The notes under the pieces: generated by a model
The model's database searches: none
Told to the model about the DNA's origin: nothing
What the model saw: the letters and a program-made list of their open reading frames with translations, nothing else
Origin: Anammoximicrobium sp032229885
GTDB lineage: Bacteria > Planctomycetota > Planctomycetia > Pirellulales > Pirellulaceae
NCBI GenBank assembly: GCA_032229885.1
Contig: JAVYAJ010000436.1
Location: forward strand, 1 to 5,464
Reading direction: 5' to 3'
Length of the DNA: 5,464 nucleotides
Translations under genes and position numbers: made by a program
Shown here: in pieces, positions 1-4,533 of the stretch
How the letters are laid out: the number at the start of each line of letters is the position of its first letter
Numbering within the stretch: the stretch's first letter is position 1

Positions 1-1584
1 CCGCGGATGCGCAGTGGTCAGCCGCACGGCCCGAGCCTGGGGATTCAGCCGCTGGCCGTGACAAGCGTCGCAGGCCGAGATCCCCATATACTTTTCCATC
101 TGCCGCAGGTACATCGGGTTCTTGGCGTTGCGGTAGCGGGACATCAGGTCCGGCAGGATCCCCGCGAACTGGCCGCCATACTTGACGGGCGAGGCGCCGC
201 CGCGCCAGGTGAACGTGATGTGCCGATCACCGGTTCCCCACAGCAACAGATTGGCCAGTTTGGGGTCGAGTTCCGCCCAGGGCGTTTCCAGCAATGTTCC
301 GGCGGGCAGGTCAAGCTCGCGCTCGAGCGTGTCCGCCACGCCTTGGTAGATGTGCCGCCGCCAGCGGCCCAGATCCGACCATGTGCCTAGCAGTTCAAAA
401 CAGCCCTTTTTGAAGGAACGCCGCCGGTTCGCCTCGGGAATCAGCAGGTCGACGTCAAAGGCGAACCGCTCGCCCAAGCCGTCGCATTCCGGACACATGC
501 CCTGCGGGCTGTTGAAGCTGAACAACTGGGGGCTGGGCGGCTCGAAGCTGATCCCGCAGTTGGAGCAGGCATAGTCGGCGCTGAACACGATGTCCCTCGT
601 GTCGCTGCCCGTTGTGTCGCTGCCGGTCGCGCCGCTGCCGGTCGCGCCGCTGCCCCGCGTCTTGATCTCGGCCGCCTCGATGTCGCTTGTCGGCCCGGCC
701 CGTCCACTACGTCTTGCCCCGCGACGCGCGGGCGACGTTGCCGCGGGCCGCCCGGTGGTCGAGCCGTCCGAGGAAGGATCATCCGACGAACGCACGACGG
801 CGAGGGGCGAGTCCGTCGGCGACGCGTCCGATCGCGACGCGTCCGTTGGTCGCGCGTCCGACGCCGACGAGATCGCCACGATCAAGTTTCCCTTGCCCAG
901 TTTCAGCGCCAACTCGACGGCCTCGGCCACTCGCGGGCGGATCCCTCCTTTGATGACCAATCGGTCGATGACGACCTCGATATTGTGCCGCATCTGGCGA
1001 TCGAGCTGCAGATTGTCGGTCAACGAGACCACGGCGCCGTCGACCCGCGCGCGGACGAACCCCTGCTTCAACAGATCCGTGAACAAATCGCGATACTCGC
1101 CTTTCTGGCCCCGGATCAGCGGCGCCAGTACGGATAGGCGAGTTCCCTCGGGCTGCTGGAGAATGCGGGCGATGATCTGTTCGCGGGTCTGAGCGGCGAT
1201 CGCCTGGCCGCAGTGCGGACAAAATCCTTGGCCCACCCGCGCGAACAGCACCCGCAGATAGTCGTAGATCTCGGTGATCGTGCCGACCGTCGAACGCGGG
1301 TTGGTTCCCGTCGATTTCTGCGAGATCGAAATCGAGGGACTCAGCCCGCCCAGATACTCGACATCGGGCTTGGGCATCTGGCCGAGGAACTGGCGGGCGA
1401 AACTGGACAGGCTCTCGACATAGCGCCGCTGGCCTTCCGCGTACAGCGTGTCGAACGCGAGCGAGCTCTTGCCCGACCCGCTGACTCCGGTAAAGCAGAT
1501 CAGTTTGTTGCGAGGCAGGACCAAATCGACGTCTCGCAGATTATGCTCGCGAGCGCCTTTGATCACGATATCGGAAACTGGCAT
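1..1584 (-). CDS. uvrA: UvrA, excinuclease ABC subunit A (N-terminal part, 3' end beyond left edge)
   Basis: UvrA is the DNA-damage sensor ATPase of nucleotide excision repair; it loads UvrB on lesions in the cytoplasm. The 528 visible codons start MPVSDIVIKGAREHNLRDV. Walker A (GVSGSGKSSL) is at residues 33-42, followed by the family segments FARQFLGQMPKPDVEYL and SISISQKSTGTNPRSTVGT. A CPHC pair (C122/C125) opens the UvrB-binding region (about 120-236), so this is UvrA1-type rather than a UvrA2 lacking that region. The first zinc module has Cys340, 343, 364 and 367, ending in CPECDGLG, and the insertion domain follows. The visible part ends just after CDACHGQRLNPQARAVRL, well before the second ATPase half. 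Residues about 239-330 are a Ser/Thr/Asp/Ala/Gly-rich stretch; by my recollection of E. coli numbering (first zinc Cys near 253) the protein is about 87 residues longer up to this point. The ATG at 1584 matches the family start; no clear Shine-Dalgarno precedes it. Divergent from the 51-codon ORF at 2031. Identity is certain; the rest of the gene lies outside. Confidence 0.97.
   Translation of the reverse strand, partial: MPVSDIVIKGAREHNLRDVDLVLPRNKLICFTGVSGSGKSSLAFDTLYAEGQRRYVESLSSFARQFLGQMPKPDVEYLGGLSPSISISQKSTGTNPRSTVGTITEIYDYLRVLFARVGQGFCPHCGQAIAAQTREQIIARILQQPEGTRLSVLAPLIRGQKGEYRDLFTDLLKQGFVRARVDGAVVSLTDNLQLDRQMRHNIEVVIDRLVIKGGIRPRVAEAVELALKLGKGNLIVAISSASDARPTDASRSDASPTDSPLAVVRSSDDPSSDGSTTGRPAATSPARRGARRSGRAGPTSDIEAAEIKTRGSGATGSGATGSDTTGSDTRDIVFSADYACSNCGISFEPPSPQLFSFNSPQGMCPECDGLGERFAFDVDLLIPEANRRRSFKKGCFELLGTWSDLGRWRRHIYQGVADTLERELDLPAGTLLETPWAELDPKLANLLLWGTGDRHITFTWRGGASPVKYGGQFAGILPDLMSRYRNAKNPMYLRQMEKYMGISACDACHGQRLNPQARAVRLTTAHPR
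601..660 (-). repeat. Four 15-bp tandem repeats inside uvrA
   Basis: Four consecutive imperfect 15-bp units begin at 601, 616, 631 and 646; the middle two differ at one base. Because 15 is a multiple of three, they keep the uvrA frame and encode the pentapeptides TRGSG, ATGSG, ATGSD and TTGSD (residues 309-328), directly before the segment DIVFSADYAC that leads into the first zinc module. The peptide is predicted to be flexible and disordered. Confidence 0.85.
811..870 (-). repeat. Second array of four degenerate 15-bp repeats inside uvrA
   Basis: Four 15-bp units begin at 811, 826, 841 and 856, each opening with GTCCG on the plus strand. In the uvrA frame they encode SSASD, ARPTD, ASRSD and ASPTD (residues 239-258), directly after the conserved strand LGKGNLIVAI. 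The sequence differs from the array at 601-660 but the unit length is the same, so the two arrays mark the two ends of the UvrA insertion. The units are more diverged here, which suggests an older duplication. Confidence 0.75.
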
Positions 1585-1613
1585 GGGGCAGTGTTGTTGT
1601 TGACGACGGCTGA

Positions 1614-1623
1614 AGAACGTTCT
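1614..1623. promoter_or_regulatory. Perfect 10-bp palindrome AGAACGTTCT at the predicted uvrA transcription start
   Basis: The 10 bp AGAACGTTCT are a perfect inverted repeat placed at about +2 to +11 of the predicted uvrA transcript, 30 bp from the start codon. The half-sites GAAC/GTTC resemble those of the LexA (DinR) box of Firmicutes and Actinobacteria, where four bases separate them; here there is no spacer. The position suits a repressor operator, but the spacing argues against a classical LexA box. It could be chance. Confidence 0.3.
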
Positions 1624-1631
1624 CACGCCGT

Positions 1632-1659
1632 ATTCTAGATGTCCGCCCATTTGGCACAA
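1632..1659 (-). promoter_or_regulatory. Candidate sigma70-type promoter of uvrA
   Basis: On the minus strand a -10 box TAGAAT (5 of 6 consensus bases, 1632-1637) lies 16 nt downstream of TTGTGC (1654-1659), which keeps only the TTG of a -35 box. Transcription would start near 1625, giving a leader of about 40 nt before the uvrA ATG at 1584. Promoters in this kind of bacterium are poorly conserved, so this is a motif-level prediction only. Confidence 0.4.
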
Positions 1660-1677
1660 GCCGCGCGGCGCGGGCCG

Positions 1678-1737
1678 CGGACGAGGCGGCGTTTCGCCGT
1701 CCGACCCCGGCGCTCGCCAGCCGCGACGGAGCGTCGC
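1678..1737. repeat. Two neighbouring GC-rich hairpins
   Basis: The first hairpin has an inner stem CGGCG (1687-1691)/CGCCG (1695-1699) with a TTT loop, extended by an outer stem CGGA (1678-1681)/TCCG (1700-1703) across a 5-nt bulge. The second is GCGACG (1723-1728)/CGTCGC (1732-1737) with loop GAG. Neither has a T-tract, so neither looks like an intrinsic terminator. Short stems arise often by chance at this GC content. A REP-like intergenic element is possible but unproven. Confidence 0.35.
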
Positions 1738-2030
1738 CGTCCACAATGCGTACCGCCCGGAGAGACCCGCGCCGTCGCTTGGGGGACTTGGCTTGATTCA
1801 GCGTGCTGCCGCCTGGCCGGATGGGCCTGCATTCGTTCCAGGCCGCAGCGCACGCGTAATCGTCAGCCCTTCCGCAGCTTGACGCGCAGATTAAAACAGG
1901 CAAAGTCTCCGCAACGTGCGCGACGCGCAGGCTGCTGGCTCGGTTCATTGGGTGCAGGGGGCGCGGACGATAACATCGTGTATTCGCAGCACGGACGATT
2001 CTGCCAGCCTTCCCCGCCCGGTCACCCGCC

Positions 2031-2186
2031 ATGCCAGAGACTGATCGCCAGAGCACCCTGCTGGAAGAACTCGAGCGACGCCAGGACGACGTGTTGGCAC
2101 AGCTCGACCAGCTCAATGCACGGATCGAAAACATCTTGAACGAATGTCTACAGACGCGCAGACCCGAACTGGCAGGCGACGTCTGA
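2031..2186 (+). CDS. Small coiled-coil protein of unknown function, 51 aa
   Basis: I do not recognise this protein. It begins MPETDRQSTLLEELERRQDD and ends in a Leu/Ile-patterned helix. Hydrophobic residues fall in a strict 3-4 pattern at L11, L14, V21, L25, L28, I32 and I35, giving about four heptads of an amphipathic, charged coiled coil over residues 8-40. The C-terminal tail is short (RRPELAGDV). There is no signal peptide or membrane segment, so it is probably cytoplasmic and oligomeric. A stop at 1971 closes the frame upstream and ATG 2031 is the only reasonable start after it; no Shine-Dalgarno is visible. It is divergent from uvrA and convergent with the acyltransferase. Evidence for coding is the regular heptad pattern and a composition unlike the Arg/Pro-rich shadow frames around it. 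A chance ORF remains possible at this length. Confidence 0.6.
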   Translation: MPETDRQSTLLEELERRQDDVLAQLDQLNARIENILNECLQTRRPELAGDV

Positions 2187-2211
2187 GCTTTGCGCGCGTG
2201 TGCGTTTTGGC

Positions 2212-2225
2212 GGCGAAGATTCGCC
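2212..2225. terminator. Hairpin between convergent genes, possible terminator
   Basis: GGCGAA (2212-2217) and TTCGCC (2220-2225) form a perfect stem, read as 6 bp with a 2-nt loop or 5 bp with a 4-nt loop. It lies 25 nt after the small ORF's stop codon and about 80 nt after the acyltransferase's. No run of T follows on either strand. A second 5-bp stem (CGTCC 2257-2261/GGACG 2265-2269) lies nearer the acyltransferase end. The position between convergent genes is the main argument. Confidence 0.25.
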
Positions 2226-2304
2226 CGGCGACGCACGTCTCGCGCTGGCGTCGAAGCGTCCAACGGACGGCATTCACATCCCCGGTTCTGCCGCCGATTC
2301 GACG

Positions 2305-3057
2305 TCATGCTTCAGGGTTCCATTTCCGGCCTGCCAATCGCGGCTGGAACGAGTCTTGCCCGGCCAGTTTGACGATCGCCGCCACGGCGTCCAGGCACAG
2401 TTTGCCTAGCAGGTCAGCCTCGTGCTCGCGGCCGTAGTAGGGCGACAGGTCCAGCGGCGGACCAAATCGCACGCGGACGCGGGCCGTCATCCACAGCGGG
2501 CTGAGCACGTGTTCGGCGTATGGGGCGCCCTCGATATAGCATGGCAGAATGGGCACCCGGGCTTTTAGGGCGACCAGGATCGCTCCCGGCCGCGCCGGCA
2601 ACATGAACTCGTCCGTCCGGTTGATCCGCCCCTCGGGAAACATGCCGACCAGATCGCCTTGGGACGCCGAACGAATCGCCAGCTTGGTGGCTGCCGTGTC
2701 CATCCCGCCGCGATTGGTGGGTATCGCCCGTGTGGCCCGCAGAAACCAGCCGAGCGCCGGGTGCTCGCAGTATTCCCGCGCTACGAACCACCGCACATAG
2801 CGATTGGCGACGATCTGGATGAAAAACGGGTCGATGCTGGCCCGGTGATTGCTGATGATCACCGCGCCCTGGTTTGCGGGCAGCGGAAAATCGGGAACCG
2901 ACGTCCGCCAGCGGATCCGCGTCAGGATCAACGTCACGAAGAACAGCCCGGCCTGCCACATTCCGTACGGAGACCGCCAGCACCACCAAAACGCGTAGAT
3001 CACCCCCGCGGCGACCAGGAGAGCTAGAAATCCAACGGCTACGGCTTCGTGGGGCAT
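2305..3057 (-). CDS. 1-acyl-sn-glycerol-3-phosphate acyltransferase-like protein (PlsC/LPLAT family)
   Basis: Predicted membrane-anchored acyltransferase of 250 aa, close to the usual PlsC size, that would transfer an acyl chain to lysophosphatidic acid or a similar lysolipid at the inner face of the cytoplasmic membrane. Residues 5-27 (AVAVGFLALLVAAGVIYAFWWCW) form an N-terminal membrane anchor, and 37-46 a second hydrophobic patch. The catalytic HX4D motif is NHRASIDPF with His71 and Asp76. Block II is TNRGGMD (114-120), block III FPEGR (140-144) and block IV VPILPCYIEG (168-177); all four blocks of the family are present and in order, so it should be active. The open frame continues upstream, but the family N-terminus begins at ATG 3057, and the upstream part only shadows the binding-protein gene. 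The start lies 4 nt after that gene's stop, suggesting translational coupling; the Shine-Dalgarno is weak. The exact substrate cannot be told; glycolipid or ornithine-lipid acylation are alternatives. Confidence 0.9.
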   Translation of the reverse strand: MPHEAVAVGFLALLVAAGVIYAFWWCWRSPYGMWQAGLFFVTLILTRIRWRTSVPDFPLPANQGAVIISNHRASIDPFFIQIVANRYVRWFVAREYCEHPALGWFLRATRAIPTNRGGMDTAATKLAIRSASQGDLVGMFPEGRINRTDEFMLPARPGAILVALKARVPILPCYIEGAPYAEHVLSPLWMTARVRVRFGPPLDLSPYYGREHEADLLGKLCLDAVAAIVKLAGQDSFQPRLAGRKWNPEA

Positions 3058-3061
3058 AAGG

Positions 3062-4072
3062 CTACTCGAGCGGATCGCCTCCGCGTGCCACGTTTTCGGC
3101 CGTGAACAATCGCGATCCGAGGACAATCTGCTTGGCGACCTGCTCGCCCGCAAGGATCCGACGAACCGCGTCAATCGCCTCGGCGCCGCCGGTCGGGTAC
3201 TGGAACGTCGCCCCCAACAATCCCTGGGCGACATAGGCGATGCCCTCTTGCGGCAGGGCGTCGATCCCGACGAACACGATCTGCGCCTCGCGACCCGCGG
3301 CCTTGGCCGCCAGGTACGCCCCGTGCGCGCCGGGGTCGTTGTGCGCGTAAACCAGGTCGATGTCGGGATAGCGCGACAAGGCGGACTCCATCTCCTTGCG
3401 GGCGTCCGGTTCAAGCCATTTCATGTCGGCCTCGAACACGACTTGGATATCGCTGCCCGCGATGCCTTCGCGAAACCCCGTATGCCGATCCTGGCCCGGC
3501 ACGGATGTCATCAGCCCTTTGAGTTCGACCACATTGCCGCGTCCGCCCAGCCGCGTTTTGATCCACTGGCCGGCGGCCTTGCCGATCTGCTGGTTGTTGG
3601 CGCCGATAAAACAGGTGTATTCGTCGCCCAACACGGCGCGGTCCAGGACGACCACGGGAATCCCGGCGCGATACGCCTTTGCGACCGGGGCGGTCAGCGG
3701 CTGAGCCTCCTTGGGGCTGATGATCAGCGCATCGACACCGGCGCTGACGAACTCTTCGACGTGGGCGCGCTGCTTTAGCGTGTCGTTCTGCGCGTCTTTG
3801 AAGATCACCTCCAGATCCTTGTGCTGTGCAGCCGCCGCGCGAATGTCCGCATTCATTTGGACTCGCCACGGCTCGCCCAGATTGCACTGGCTCATGCCGA
3901 TCCGATAAATCTTGCCGACCGGTGCGTCGACACTGCCGGACGCCGCGGCGGCCGGACTGGCCTGCGCATCGGGGCGACTGGCCGATGGAGACTCGCCGTC
4001 GGACGCGACCCTCGCGCCGCAGCCAGCCAGAAACAACGCCAAACCGACGAAGATCCTGCGGTGGGCCGTCAT
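3062..4072 (-). CDS. Sugar-type periplasmic binding lipoprotein (Peripla_BP_4, RbsB/YtfQ-like)
   Basis: Predicted lipid-anchored solute-binding protein, 336 aa, of the type I periplasmic-binding-protein fold that binds pentoses, hexoses or related compounds for ABC uptake or sensing. MTAHRRIFVGLALFLAGC is a lipoprotein signal with lipobox LAGC and Cys18 as the lipidated residue; a Ser/Ala/Pro-rich linker spans 21-53. The mature fold opens with KIYRIGMSQCNLGEPW (54-69) and continues with VDALIISPKEAQPL (113-126), VVVLDRAV (140-147), DRHTGFREG (195-203), YAHNDPGAHGA (242-252) and VGIDALPQEG (268-277), closing with LFTAENV, all in family order. Asp144/Arg145, Asn245/Asp246 and Asp271 are likely ligand contacts by family analogy. 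I chose ATG 4072 because the signal peptide begins there and GGAG lies 9 nt upstream; the in-frame ATG at 4102 lies inside a repeat and would spoil the signal peptide. No permease or ATPase gene is in the window; the ligand is unknown. Confidence 0.92.
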   Translation of the reverse strand: MTAHRRIFVGLALFLAGCGARVASDGESPSASRPDAQASPAAAASGSVDAPVGKIYRIGMSQCNLGEPWRVQMNADIRAAAAQHKDLEVIFKDAQNDTLKQRAHVEEFVSAGVDALIISPKEAQPLTAPVAKAYRAGIPVVVLDRAVLGDEYTCFIGANNQQIGKAAGQWIKTRLGGRGNVVELKGLMTSVPGQDRHTGFREGIAGSDIQVVFEADMKWLEPDARKEMESALSRYPDIDLVYAHNDPGAHGAYLAAKAAGREAQIVFVGIDALPQEGIAYVAQGLLGATFQYPTGGAEAIDAVRRILAGEQVAKQIVLGSRLFTAENVARGGDPLE

Positions 4073-4081
4073 GCGTTTCCG

Positions 4082-4085
4082 CTCC
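4082..4085 (-). promoter_or_regulatory. Ribosome binding site deciding the start of the binding lipoprotein
   Basis: GGAG on the minus strand ends 9 nt before ATG 4072. It is one of the few clear Shine-Dalgarno sequences in the window, and it supports this start over the upstream in-frame ATG 4102 and GTG 4111. Confidence 0.6.
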
Positions 4086-4088
4086 AGT

Positions 4089-4114
4089 CTGTCGGGTTCC
4101 ATGGCACGCACGCC
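4089..4114. repeat. 26-bp direct repeat, copy 1
   Basis: This copy is identical over 26 bp to 4163-4188. Similarity continues weakly for about 10 more bases (shared ACCGC). Its core GTTCCATGGCAC (4096-4107) is an imperfect palindrome around CCATGG. It lies directly upstream of the ribosome binding site of the binding lipoprotein and contains an in-frame ATG (4102) that could mislead start prediction. Confidence 0.9.
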
Positions 4115-4130
4115 TCGACCGCCGTTGTCT

Positions 4131-4157
4131 GATGGGATCTATGGGACGTATGGGACG
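4131..4157. repeat. Three tandem 9-bp units between the direct repeats
   Basis: Units GATGGGATC (4131-4139), TATGGGACG (4140-4148) and TATGGGACG (4149-4157) sit head to tail, the last two identical; a further TAC follows. The array fills the centre of the spacer between the two copies of the 26-bp repeat. On the minus strand it reads as CGTCCCATA units. Confidence 0.85.
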
Positions 4158-4162
4158 TACTA

Positions 4163-4188
4163 CTGTCGGGTTCCATGGCACGCACGCC
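4163..4188. repeat. 26-bp direct repeat, copy 2
   Basis: This is an exact second copy of 4089-4114, in the same orientation, offset by 74 bp. It lies about 90-115 bp upstream of the lipoprotein start codon. The same imperfect CCATGG-centred palindrome is at 4170-4181. Confidence 0.9.
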
Positions 4189-4509
4189 AGTACCGCAGAT
4201 CACTCGCCGCGTGCTTCGGCGGCCATGGTGACCATTGACCGTGTCAACCGTTGCGCCGCGCCTCGATGGTCGGACGAACCGTCGTTTCGCGAGCACCGGC
4301 CAATCGGCTTGCAGCGCGTCGTGCCTTGTCAGTCTCCAGATTTACACGGACTTGGCATGTCGAGCAAGAGGGCTGTGCGTGCGTCGAGCGGCCGGCTTTT
4401 CCTCGAGCCGCCGATCGTAGCAAATGTCCCGTTCGGGTTCGTCGTCCAGCGGGGCACGCGCTGTGTCTGGTCCGACGTGCGCGACCGCACCCGTTCGATT
4501 CGATGTCGT

Positions 4510-4525
4510 CGCCGGCCACCCGGCG
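4510..4525 (-). terminator. GC-rich hairpin just after the stop codon of the right-hand gene
   Basis: CGCCGG and CCGGCG (4510-4515/4520-4525) form a perfect 6-bp stem with a 4-nt loop, 8 nt downstream of the TGA at 4536-4534. No T-tract follows, so it is at best a weak intrinsic terminator or a 3'-end stabilising structure. Confidence 0.3.
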
Positions 4526-4533
4526 TTTCGTCG

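Larger units (their letters stand above)
1585..2030. other. Intergenic region between uvrA and the small coiled-coil ORF
   Basis: These 446 bp separate two divergent genes. The part nearest uvrA holds the candidate promoter and palindrome. The stretch 1660-1740 is extremely GC-rich with hairpins. The remainder (1740-2030) shows no convincing -10/-35 pair and no RNA gene. Open frames crossing this region on both strands give Arg/Ala/Pro/Ser-rich translations with no recognisable domain, and I treat them as GC-driven artefacts. Confidence 0.6.
4073..4533. other. Intergenic region upstream of the binding-protein/acyltransferase pair
   Basis: This is a 461-bp non-coding gap between two minus-strand genes. 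The promoter-proximal part (4073-4188) holds the ribosome binding site and the repeat cluster. The part 4189-4509 carries no recognisable gene: the long plus-strand open frame crossing it is antisense to genes on both sides and has no domain. A TTGACA hexamer occurs on the minus strand (4242-4247) without a matching -10 box. The promoter of the lipoprotein gene must lie somewhere here if the upstream gene is a separate transcription unit. Confidence 0.6.

Noticed and set aside
590..1192. A 200-codon plus-strand open frame opposite uvrA
   Set aside because: It lies entirely antisense to uvrA, whose frame encodes unmistakable family motifs. Its repetitive N-terminus is only the other strand of the 15-bp repeats.
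1966..2000. A possible promoter for the small ORF around GATAAC/TGTATTC
   Set aside because: No -35 element at acceptable spacing; the only TTG-containing hexamer gives a 15-nt spacer with poor matches.
1541..2308. A 255-codon minus-strand open frame across the uvrA upstream gap
   Set aside because: It overlaps the start of uvrA and lies antisense to the small coiled-coil ORF. Its composition is Arg/Ser/Ala-rich and no motif is seen.
3058..3414. In-frame upstream extension of the acyltransferase
   Set aside because: The extension only reads the end of the binding-protein gene in the wrong frame. The PlsC-type N-terminus with its membrane anchor starts at ATG 3057.
3248..3778. A 176-codon plus-strand open frame with a protein-like composition
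   Set aside because: It is the antisense of the conserved core of the sugar-binding protein, which explains its smooth composition. It has no ribosome binding site or family motif.
4219..4247. Minus-strand TTGACA (4242-4247) as a promoter for the lipoprotein gene
   Set aside because: At 16-18 nt spacing the -10 position is GC-rich (around GGCCGC), unlike TATAAT. A hexamer alone is not enough.
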